Shown here in pieces: positions 1 to 10,600 of a DNA stretch of 15,035 nt. The first letter of the stretch is position 1; each line of letters starts with the position of its first letter. The notes beneath the pieces are model-generated. The model ran no database searches and had not been told where the DNA came from. It worked only from the letters and a program-made list of their open reading frames with translations. The position numbers were made by a program, and so were the translations under genes. The stretch comes from Fidelibacterota bacterium. Its GTDB lineage: Bacteria; Fidelibacterota; UBA2242. The stretch is from contig JAGLWX010000310.1 of the NCBI GenBank assembly GCA_023133185.1, positions 1-15,035 on the forward strand, in the 5' to 3' direction.

Positions 1-1469
1 TATATGCTCAGCGAAGCCGTCGTTCGACAACACGTCGTCCGGCGGCATCAGCTAAGACGCAACCAACTCAGTCCATTCCTGAATTAAATCAGATCGAGCA
101 AAGAAATCAGGCATTATTACAACAGATCATGAGTTTGCAGAAAGAGCGGAACTTCTATAAAAAGAAAATTACAGACTGGACGCAGCAGCAAATGCAGACT
201 GCGAAAAAGAAACCGAAGGAAGAGAAAACCACTCCACAAAAACAACAAAGCGCCTTACCAATAGCTCCGGGATATATCCTGCCAATTACTCCCGAGTTAT
301 TGGAAAATATTATAGGCTACCGAAAAACCGGTCAACCTGTTGAAACTCCACGACCGATTGTTGTCATAGAAGATTCTCTTTTCGAGCATGCAAAACGTAT
401 GGCAACAATGGGCAGATATGAAGATGCGATTGATGCTTATGAAAGGTTGATCCGATCCAGAGCTGTTAAAGATATTTATTTTTTGAACTATGGTGAATAT
501 CTGTATAAAATCGGGAATTATCCGAGGGCGCTTGAAATGCTGTCCGGTGTTACCGGCGGGAATCGGGAACTGTCCATTGCATCTTATTACAAAGCCAGGA
601 TATACCAAAAAACCGGAGCGAGTACCGTTGCTGAAATTGATTTTTATCGGAGTGAATATCTGCAGCCCGATTTTGCGGGAGCAGAAGTTGGGAAAGCGTT
701 TTCACTGTTCTACGACAATCGGCTGGATTCTGCTGAGATCAGGTTTCAAAACCTTTTAAAAAGATCATCAGGTTTGGAATCTGAAATCTATTTTGGTTTG
801 GCGCAAATAGCAGGAGAACGTAATGATCAGCAGAAAGCGATTGAATATTATCAAAAAAGCCTGGTGCATGACCCGCAATTTGTGCAGAGTTATGTTGAGC
901 TGGGTGTGGCGCTGTATAAAGCAGGCGATTACCAATCGTGCAAGATATTTTTCCAGCAGGTCTATGATATTTATACCAACGAGAACGAGTTGCATCTGTA
1001 TATCGGTAAATCGGATTATTTTCTGAAACATTGGGATGCGGCGCTATCCGAATTTTCGAAGATAGACGATACTTCCAGTGGCGCCGAATTAAAGAAAACC
1101 TGGATACCGAAGCTGTACTATATAAAATGTCTTATTGCCAGAGATCAGGGAGACCACCGCCAGGCGATCGATTATTTTAGAAAAGCCAAAGAGTGGAATC
1201 CCGAAGCCTATGACTGGATGCTTGCTTCGCTCGAAGATCTCGGTGAGATATATGAAAAAGACACCAATTATAACGACGCGTTGAGTTATTATTCGCGATT
1301 AATACGGATGGATCCGGGGAATATGCAGACGGTGTTAAAAATCGGAAAGTTTTATTATTATTTGGGCGACGTTGACGAAGCCAGAAAGTATTTCACCAGC
1401 GCACTTGATAATGAAGTAACTGCTAAACAGGCTGATTTCTGGTTAAGACAGATTGTATCCGTTCGATGA
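1..1469 (+). CDS. TPR-repeat protein, 5' end missing
   Basis: The frame is open from the left edge (first full codon at 3) to TGA 1467-1469, so the gene starts upstream. ATG 129 is internal: no Shine-Dalgarno precedes it, and the 42 codons before it read as ordinary protein. The visible N-terminal part (to about 370) is Arg/Lys/Gln-rich, with a heptad-like stretch (ELNQIEQRNQALLQQI and onward) that looks like a coiled coil and then a Lys/Pro linker. From about 375 to 1450 there are roughly ten helix-turn-helix TPR-like units, for example GRYEDAIDAYERLI, NDQQKAIEYYQKSLVHDP, GDHRQAIDYFRKAKEWNP, NYNDALSYYSRLIRMDP and GDVDEARKYFTSAL. TPR arrays are protein-interaction scaffolds; the partner is unknown. 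No membrane segment or catalytic motif is visible. The gene lies 136 nt before the giant gene on the same strand. A functional link is possible but not shown. Confidence 0.9.
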   Translation, partial: YAQRSRRSTTRRPAASAKTQPTQSIPELNQIEQRNQALLQQIMSLQKERNFYKKKITDWTQQQMQTAKKKPKEEKTTPQKQQSALPIAPGYILPITPELLENIIGYRKTGQPVETPRPIVVIEDSLFEHAKRMATMGRYEDAIDAYERLIRSRAVKDIYFLNYGEYLYKIGNYPRALEMLSGVTGGNRELSIASYYKARIYQKTGASTVAEIDFYRSEYLQPDFAGAEVGKAFSLFYDNRLDSAEIRFQNLLKRSSGLESEIYFGLAQIAGERNDQQKAIEYYQKSLVHDPQFVQSYVELGVALYKAGDYQSCKIFFQQVYDIYTNENELHLYIGKSDYFLKHWDAALSEFSKIDDTSSGAELKKTWIPKLYYIKCLIARDQGDHRQAIDYFRKAKEWNPEAYDWMLASLEDLGEIYEKDTNYNDALSYYSRLIRMDPGNMQTVLKIGKFYYYLGDVDEARKYFTSALDNEVTAKQADFWLRQIVSVR

Positions 1470-1549
1470 CCCCTGTCACAGTGAAAGAAGTTTCTATTTG
1501 TATAAATTCGTAATGGATGCAACGATAAAAGATGGAGAGAAGCAGTTAA

Positions 1550-1588
1550 CTTTAAACCAATAAAGTGATTGGTATATTTTCGTTAAAG
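1550..1588 (+). promoter_or_regulatory. possible leader hairpin upstream of the giant gene
   Basis: ACCAAT (1556-1561) and ATTGGT (1568-1573) are perfect inverted repeats around a 6-nt loop. The outer arms CTTTAA (1550-1555) and TTAAAG (1583-1588) are also complementary. The 5' arms are contiguous and the 3' side has a 9-nt bulge. The outer 3' arm overlaps the first bases of the AAAGGAG ribosome binding site, so the fold could mask it. The stems are short and A/T-rich, so this may be chance. It lacks the GC stem and U-tract of a strong terminator for the TPR gene. No convincing promoter was found between 1470 and 1605; TATAAA at 1501-1506 has no clear -35 partner. Confidence 0.25.
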
Positions 1589-1591
1589 GAG
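1585..1591 (+). promoter_or_regulatory. ribosome binding site of the giant gene, long spacing
   Basis: AAAGGAG is the only good Shine-Dalgarno match before ATG 1606. The gap to the ATG is 14 nt, longer than the usual 5-10. An in-frame TAA at 1561-1563 with no ATG, GTG or TTG between it and 1606 leaves ATG 1606 as the only credible start, and the signal peptide begins exactly there. Confidence 0.6.
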
Positions 1592-1605
1592 CAATTTTCT
1601 CAATC

Positions 1606-1668
1606 ATGTGGCGTAAACAGACGATAGTATTTTTAATCTGCATTTTCAGTTTTGTGAGTGCGTATGCA
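1606..1668 (+). other. Sec signal peptide of the giant protein
   Basis: The first 21 residues have a short basic start (MWRKQ), a hydrophobic core (TIVFLICIFSFV) and an Ala-x-Ala type site (S-A-Y-A before N-T-A-P), giving likely signal peptidase I cleavage after residue 21. The only Cys lies within the hydrophobic core rather than at a lipobox, so a lipoprotein is not indicated. Confidence 0.85.
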
Positions 1669-4600
1669 AATACAGCGCCCTATTTTACCGCGGCTGTTGA
1701 AGACACCAATCTGACCGAGGATGTCTACTGGAGCGCCTGGCTGAGTGCCGCTGATGATGACGGTGATCCCTTTACCTTTGCATTCTCAGAAAGCGCCCCA
1801 GAGGGAATGAAAATCAATTCCATATCGGGTCTAATTACCTGGACCCCGGACAATGATGATGTCGGAGTACATCAAATAACTGCCGTGGTTTCCGACGGTA
1901 ATTTATCCGGCTATTTGACATTCTTTTTATATGTGAATAATGTCAATGATCCGCCCGAATGGGTCAATACGACCGATGATACCGTAACCGTAGCAGAGGA
2001 TAGCGATCTGGAGATAACCGTTACCGCAAATGACAACGATCTGATGCACGGCGATCATATAAAGTATTTGGTTATCCACGGACCGGATTCATTGAATATC
2101 GATTCGACTGCCGGTAAAATAACCTGGACGCCCAATAATGGTGACGTGGGGTTTTATACTATTACGGTCCGGGCTCAGGATGATTCTTCCGCGGCTGTGG
2201 ATTGGACATTCAAATTAGAAGTTACTAATACGGATGTGGAATTCGACAATTCTCCACCGACTGAAATTAATGAAGACGAATATTTTGAGTTCAACCTGGA
2301 ATCAACCGATGAAAACCAGGGAAATACTATTTATTATTTTAAAAATGAAGATTATCAGCCGAAATGGATATACATTGATCAATATACCGGCGCACTAACC
2401 GGCACGCCAGATAATAGCCACGTGAGAACAGATTCCGTAATTATTATCGTCGATGACAGTCACGGCGGGTATGATACGCTTGCATATGAACTTACGGTCG
2501 CAAATACCAAACCGATAATCATACAGTCAGTTTTTCCCCATCCCATGGAAGATTCTTCATATTCAGCAGATATTCAAGCGGATGATGAGGGTATAGGAAC
2601 TACTTCATATAGGTTTCTTGATAGTTTGGAATGGATTAGTCTTAATCCAAATTCTGGTGTTATTACAGGGACTCCCGATAATTCACATGTAGGATCGAAC
2701 TCCTTTACAATAGAGTTTAATGATGGCAATGAAGGAGGTAAAGATACAGCTCAGTTTGTTCTTGTAGTCGACAATCTCGCCCCGGAAATAGATTCATTAG
2801 GCTTAACTTATGTTGCACCAGAAGATATTATCTATTCTCATGATTTTAAGTCCAGCGACGATGGACAGGGAACGGTAAGCTATCACGGTATCGGTCTGCC
2901 GGATTGGTTGAGTATTAATCTGAATACCGGTGTACTTTGGGGAACTCCGAATAATGAAGATTTCGGTGATTATGCCATTTCCGTTTATGTTTGGGATGGA
3001 CATGAAGGTGGAACAGATTCGGTTTCATTTACAATTGAAGTAACAAACAAAGAACCACAATTAATATCAGAAGCTGATACTATCGCCACAGAAGACAGTT
3101 TTTATTCTTATAATATTGATTATGATGACGAGGGAGAGGGAACAACTTATAGCTGGCAGATTCAACCTTCCTGGCTGAGCCTCAATACTTCTACGGGATT
3201 GTTATCCGGCACTCCCGATAATAGCGATGTGGGAGATACGACAGTATCGGTCGAGGTGGATGATGGAAACGGTGGAATTGTGTATCATACTTTTAATATT
3301 AATGTCGCTAATATTGCTACGGTGTTTGAGGCGCAGGCGGATACGACTGTTAAAGAGGACGCAACTTTAACTATTGATATTGATACTGATGACGAGGATA
3401 ATCCAACGGTGACTTATACACTCATTGATCCTCCTGAAAATATGGAAATCGGTTTGAATGACGGAGTAATTACTTTTACTCCGGATAATGCGCAAGTTGG
3501 AACTCATACTATCCAGGTCAGTGTTGAAGACAATTATGGAGGTATTGCAAATACTTCCTTCGATATTATAGTAGAAAATACCTTGCCTACTATTACAACT
3601 GTAGCTCCAGTTACTGCGCATGAATGGACTTCATGGGGATACGATATATATTCTATAGATGAGGGAGTGGGAAATACTCAATACAGTTTTGTCGGCACAC
3701 CCCCCTCCTGGCTTAGTATCGATCCGGATTCCGGAATCGTTTCGGGATATACTGATAATTCCGGTGTGGGCGTCTGGAATGTTTCGGTGAAAGTTGAAGA
3801 CGGAAATGGTGGGATTGATACCCAATCCTGGACATTGACAGTTGTAAATAAACCACCGAAATTTAGTGAGCAAACTTTGGATGAAGCTGTAGAAGATTCT
3901 CTTTATAACTACAAAATTCTGATTTGGGAAATGCTTTTTACTGGAGGCACTTATAGTCTGGAAGGGGAATATCCGGACTGGTTGAGTCTCGGTTCATCAA
4001 ATGGTGAGTTAAGTGGAATTCCAATAAATTCTGATGTTGGTGTTGATACAATAACTATAAAGTTAGACGACAAAAATGATGGTGGAATAACTACAGAGGA
4101 TTTTAAGCTGACAGTTGCTAACAGCAAACCTGTTTTTACCGAAACAGGTGATATTACAATAATTGAAGACCAAAATCTATCTGTAGATCTGGAAACGTCC
4201 GATGAAGGCGATGAAGGTCCCGGGACGAGTGGGTATGAATTTATTGGAAGCTGCCCGGAATGGCTATTCTTGCATCCTGTTACCGGTGTGTTGAGTGGAA
4301 CACCTGATGATTCTGATGTAGAAGCAACTCAAATTACGGTAAGGTATATCGATGGTAACAGTGGGATGGATACATTAACCGTAAACCTAAATGTAATTAA
4401 TGATCCGCCGGAGATAACTACTATAAATCCACCTCAAACTGTAACCGAGGGCGCTGCTTATTCTTACCAATTTCAGACTGATGACGATCCCTGGGGAGTA
4501 ACATTTGATACTTTATATACTCTGCCTGACGGTTTATTATTAAGCAGCGGCGGATTACTTAGCGGTACTCCTACAAATGCTGCTGTTGGCACTAACACAA

Positions 4601-7600
4601 TCGGAATAATTGCTGCCGACTCACATGGCGGCAGAGATACATTGAAATATAATTTAGTAGTTAGTAACGCCAATCCGGAAATTACCGGTTATTCTATTGG
4701 ACCAGACTTATATACCATAAGTAACGACACTATTTTTATCACTGAAGACGAAAACTATTCATTGGATTTTACCGGAAATTGTGAAGGAATAGGTGATGCT
4801 GTTACCTATACGGTGAACGCCGAACCTGTTTGGTTCCAGATCTTGAATATTTTAACAGGAGAATTTAATGGTAAACCGGATAATTCAAATGTTGGGCTTG
4901 ATTCTATAGACGTTACTTTTTCCGATGGCAATGGTGGCAGTGATTCTGAAAAACTATATCTATATGTACAAAATGTTGCACCTTCTTTTATTAATGTGCC
5001 GGGATCGGTAACCGCTACTGAAGATCAGGCGTTTTCAGTGGATTTGAATTCCAATGATGAAGGTCAAGGGACGATTACTTATTCCATTACTGATGGAGAT
5101 CCCGGCTGGATTACGATGGATGCGGAAACCGGGGAAATTGTTGGCACACCGGATAATGATGATGTCACCGATGGTGTGGATGTAACCTTTCAGGTGACTG
5201 ATGGTAATGGCGGGACGGCGACGAAGACAATTGTCTTTGTTGTTGAAAACATGAATGATGCGCCGACCTGGAGCTCTGCACCGACTGCCGGATCGACAGT
5301 TACCACGGCTGAAGATGCGCTCTACACTGTGGACATTGATGCCAATGATGTGGATGTAGGTGATAATATAACTTATAGCTTGGATACCAGCCCGACCGGG
5401 ATGACAATTGACGGTAGCACGGGTGTGATTACCTGGACGCCGGATAACAGTCAGGTAAGCGATCATTTTATCAAAGTTCGGGCTACTGATGAAAGCTCTG
5501 CGGCTATTACACGCTATTGGACTGTACGGGTGACTAATGTTGTTTCTTTGATAGATGATCCGATTATTAGTGATTTTAGTCCTTCAGATGATATTACAAC
5601 CATAATTGATACATTTTATATTTGGGAAGACAGTTATTATACCCTTAATTTGGATACAGATGATGAAGGATTGGGTGAAACATCCGTCGTAAAATACAGT
5701 TTCGGCGCATTTGATAATCCGGATTGGATACGGTTATCAGATGTAGTAGCGGGGAAAATCATCATCCGGCCAACCAACGAAGATGTAGGGTCGGACTCTT
5801 TCAAGGTCTATTTTACAGATCAGCCTGATTCACGGGATACATTGACCATGTATTTACGGGTCCAGAATGTGGCGCCGACCCTGGCATCAGCCGGTCCGTT
5901 TACGATTCAGGAAGACCAGGCATTCAGCGAAAATATCTGTACATCTGATAAGGAAGATGGCGACGTCGCTTTCTCATTCTGGGGCAGCAGCCCCGGATGG
6001 ATGAACATCGAGACCATATCTCCGGATGATGACCCTTCCGATACATCCGATTATAATACGTATGAAATCCCTTTTGACTTCCCCACCATCCAGCAGGGGA
6101 TTGATGCAGCAGTTGACGGCGACCTGATCCTGGTGCATCCAGGGACATATTACGAAAATATCACTATTAATAAGCGTATTACAGTTGCCTCGCTTGTTCA
6201 TACAACCGGCGACACCGTCTATATCTCGCAGACGATCATTGATGGTGGTCAGAACAACCGGGTTGTAAGCGTTAGTGCTGCAAATGCAGTTCTGCGTGGG
6301 CTTACAATCCAAAATGGGGAAGCCGGTTCAGGAGCGGGTGTTTATTGTTCTGCGGATGCCGAACTTAACCAGTTAATAGTTCAAAATAATTATACCGGTG
6401 GTGGTTTGTATATTAATAACGGCATCCTGAAAAATTCGAAAATAATCAATAACAGCGCTCAAAACAGTGGTGCGGGTATCTTTATTAGTGGAGACCCTGT
6501 TGTAGAAAATGTGTATCTTGCTAATAATACTGGAAATGATATTATCCTAATTAGTTATTCTAACTCAACAATTACTAACTCTAACATATTAAATAATAGT
6601 TGTACCGATGCTGTATGGATTAATGGAAGTGGCAATTCTGAATTAAAAAATATCACAATTTCAAATAATTCAGGCAGATGCGTTAGTGTTACCGCAGGGG
6701 CAACATCGGTTTTTAAAAACTCTATTTTTGATTGTGAAGGATCAACTACGTTACTTATAGTAAATAGTATCGCTGAATTTTACTATTCAGACATTGTACA
6801 AGGTGAAGAAAGTATAACTGCCAGTTCTGGCGGATCGTATATATTAGGAGACAATTGCATTTCTACCGACCCCTTGTTTGTCGATCCCGACAATGGTGAT
6901 TACAGTCTGCAGGAGGGTTCCCCCTGTATCGATACCGGTGATCCCGACACCGACGGGGATGGTATCTCCTGGGAAGCGGATGCCGATGATCAGGACAGTG
7001 ATGGTTCCCGCCTGGATATGGGAGCGAAGAGTTTTGATATCACCGATGATGAATCCAGCGATGTTGAATCCGCTTCAGCGTATGCTGTTCTTTCAGGGAC
7101 TCCGACCAATAGCGATGTGGTTAACAATGCCAGTTTTTCAATAAAGGTTATCGATGGGAATGACGGTGAAGATATTAAATCCTACTCTTATTCAGTGGTG
7201 AATGCCAACGATCCGCCAAGTTTTACAGCTGTGCCAAGCGGTATTGTCAGTATTAATCAAGATGAAACCTATACAACAGATGTTGATGCTTCCGATCCTG
7301 ATCCTGATGACATGCTTTCTTATTCACTCGATGATTCTTCTGACGGTATGACCATAAATACCAGCTCGGGCGTGATTAGCTGGATCCCCACCAATGATCA
7401 GATCGGTGATCATACGGTTACTGTAAAGGTCAGGGACGTTGGAGGACTCTCAGTTACTTCATCATGGACACTGCGGGTCAATAACCTAAATGATACCCCG
7501 ACATGGGTATCGGTTCCCAGCGGGACAATTGATACCGATGAGGATAGTCTATATACCGTTACTATCGAAGCGAACGATATCGATGTTGGTGATAACATTA

Positions 7601-10600
7601 CATATTCGTTTACAGAAAATCCGGCTGGAATGACGATTGATGCCAATAATGGCTTGGTTGAATGGACTCCCGATAATGACGATGTTGGTCTGCATGATAT
7701 CACTGTTAAGGCGACGGATGATTCCTCGGCAAATATTACCGTCGGCTGGACGCTGAGTGTTCAGAATGTCAATGATAATCCTACCTGGACAGCGGTTCCG
7801 ACAGGAACTGTGACAAGTGCTGAAGATGCGACATATACAGTGGATGTGGACGCCAACGATGTGGACGCCGGGGATGTGATTACCTACAGTCTGACCGAGA
7901 AGCCTACCGAAATGTCCATCGTTCCTTCTACCGGAGTCATCAGCTGGACACCGGACAACTCTAATGTCGGCAGCCATACGATTACCGTAAAAGCGACCGA
8001 TCTGTCCGGTGGGTTCATTTCTCAAAATTTTACATTACAGATTACCAATGTCGCTTCTGCAATTGTCACTCCGGTTGTAGGGGACTTTTTACCATCTGCC
8101 GCGGTGACAGCTACAGCGGATACCTTTTACATCAAAGAAGACACGACCTATACCTTGGACCTGTCTGCACCGGATGAGAATATAGGTGATAATGCGATCT
8201 ACAGTTTTGATGAATTTCCCAATCCCGATTGGATAAGTTTAACTAATTCCACTACCGGGATCGTGACGCTGACACCGACCAATGGCGACGTAGGGCTGGA
8301 TTTTTTTCAAGTATTTTTCAAGGATCAAACAGGCTCACATGATACGGTAAAAATATATCTACGAGTTCAGAACGTAGCGCCGGAAATCTTGACCGAAGGT
8401 CCGTTTACGGCAACGGAAGGTATCGCTTTCTCTCAACAATTGGAAAGCAGTGACGATGACGACGGAACAATTACCTGGAGTTTTAAAAGTGGTAAACCAG
8501 GCTGGCTAACTATTAATTCATCGACAGGCATCCTGACCGGTACACCTGGGAATGATGATGTGATTTCAGATGCCAGTTTTACTATCGAGGTGAATGACGG
8601 GAATGGCGGTTTGACGGAAAAGGTTTTTGATTACAGTGTCGAGAATGTGAATAATGACCCGGTTTGGACATCGGTACCGAGCGGGACAGTAAATACGAAT
8701 GAGGATAGTCTTTATTCAGTAACAATCGCTGCCAGTGACGATGATGCCGGCGATGTTTTAACCTATTCATTAGTAAGTCCGCCTACGGGCATGTCGATCA
8801 ATTTCAGCAGTGGAGTGATTACCTGGACTCCGGATAACAGTCAGGTAGGAGACAACTCAATTACTGTGAAAGCAACTGACCTGTCAGACTCGACGATTAC
8901 ATCTTCATGGATACTACATGTAAATAATCTGAATGACGCGCCCACTTGGGTATCGGTTCCAAGCGGGATAATTGATACCGATGAAGATGAATTGTACACT
9001 ACTACAATCGAAGCCAATGATATCGATATCGGTGACAATATTACTTATTCCCTAACAGTCTTTCCAGCCGGGATGACCATTGATGCCGGCACCGGTGTAA
9101 TCGAATGGACACCGGACAACTCAGATGTGGGAAGTCATGCTGTCACTATTAAGGCAATCGATGATTCCTCAGTGTTTATTACAAGCAGCTGGGATGTTGA
9201 TGTGCAAAATATGAACGATTTACCTTCCTGGACGTCAGTGCCGAGCGGAACGGTGGATATTGATGAGGATAGTCTTTATACGGTAACAATAACGGCGACT
9301 GACGATGATGTCGGCGATGTTTTGACCTATTCATTAGTGAGTCCTCCAACAGGGATGGAAATCATTCCAGGTACAGGAGCCATCACTTGGACCCCGGACA
9401 ACGGTCAGGTGGGTAATCACAGCATTTCTGTCAAAGCTACGGATCTATCAAATGCCAATATTACATCGAATTGGTTTCTTTCGGTTACGAATTCTCCATC
9501 GCAGATTAATCCGGTGGTAATTGGCGATTTTCAGCCGGCCGGAGCAGTATCGGCGACAGTAGATACGTTTTTCATCTGGGAAGATTCAACATATACATTA
9601 GACCTGAATGCTTCTGATGAAGGTCTGGGAGATGCGCCGGTTTACCGGACCACAAACCTGTCAAATCCCGATTGGGTGACATCAAGCAATACGCAGAGTG
9701 GATTGATAACTCTGAATCCGATCAATAAAGACGTTGGACTGGATTCATTTAGGGTGGTTTTTGAAGATCAACCAGGCTCGACTGATACGATAAAGATTTA
9801 TATCCGTATTAATAACAGTCCTCCAACCATGATCGCGGCAGGACCTTTTTCAGCTACGGAGGATGTTGCGTTTGAAGCTGATCTGGAAAGTACCGATGAT
9901 GATGTTAATTGCAGTTTTACCTTTGTTGGAGGATATCCGGCATGGTTAACAATCAATGCTTCAAGCGGTGTAATCTCCGGTACCCCGACCAATGATGATG
10001 TTGGCACAGAGTTCTTTACTGTTCAAGTAAATGATGGACATGGCGGCACCGACGACCATATCTATTCAATTACTGTCACGAATACAAATGATTCGCCAGT
10101 TATCAGTTCGTCACCGGTAACTTCAGCAACTGAGGATTTGGTTTACCAGTATGATGTCAATGCTACTGATCCAGATAGCGATCCCCTGACCTATCAGCTC
10201 GTTGTGTCCCCACCTGAGATGACTATTAATGCTTCCACGGGAGTTATTCAATGGACGCCGGATAACAGTCATGTTGGTTCGGAGGTCAGTGTTCAGATAA
10301 GTGTCTCGGATACTGCGGGAGAGTCTATATTACAAAACTGGACAGTTTCGGTCATAAATACAGCACCGTCATTTTTAACCGCCGATGAAACTTTTAACAC
10401 GATAGAAGATAATGTATTCTCTGTTGATCTATCTGCTGATGATGAAGGATTTGGACCAGCGGTTTATAATACTCTTCATTTACCTGGCTGGTTGTCATTA
10501 CAAAATGTCTCCACAGGGCTTTTGAGCGGAACACCGGATAATAATTATGTTAACAGCAGTGATTCCGTCTATATAGAGTTCTCAGATGGAAACGGTGGCA

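Noticed and set aside
129..131. ATG 129 as the start of the TPR protein
   Set aside because: The frame is open back to the window edge with protein-like sequence, and no Shine-Dalgarno precedes this ATG.
1550..1580. Rho-independent terminator after the TPR gene
   Set aside because: The inner stem is only six A/T-rich base pairs, and the downstream ATATTTT is not a proper U-tract, so co-transcription or separate transcription of the two genes cannot be decided.
6061..7044. Beta-helix as a polysaccharide lyase or glycosidase
   Set aside because: The fold is recognisable, but I cannot point to a catalytic Asp, Lys or Arg set of a named enzyme family, so no activity is assigned.
6878..7144. Plus-strand 88-codon frame, +2 relative to the giant gene
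   Set aside because: It overlaps the end of the beta-helix, where the giant frame gives a recognisable terminus (D-P-L-F-V-D-P, S-P-C-I-D-T-G-D, L-D-M-G-A). The alternative frame is Met/Pro-rich and has no recognisable feature.
5872..7212. M16 as a broken module or frameshift
   Set aside because: The frame is continuous and both halves retain their motifs; the gap is exactly filled by an intact beta-helix domain.
5035..8025. Several minus-strand open frames of 62-158 codons opposite units A and B
   Set aside because: They are shadows of the repetitive coding strand. Their mutual similarity mirrors the module repeat, and none has a convincing ribosome binding site or domain.
4672..10362. Short regularly spaced repeats as a CRISPR array
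   Set aside because: Repeats are about 270-330 nt, divergent and in frame with one protein; there are no short identical repeats with unique spacers.
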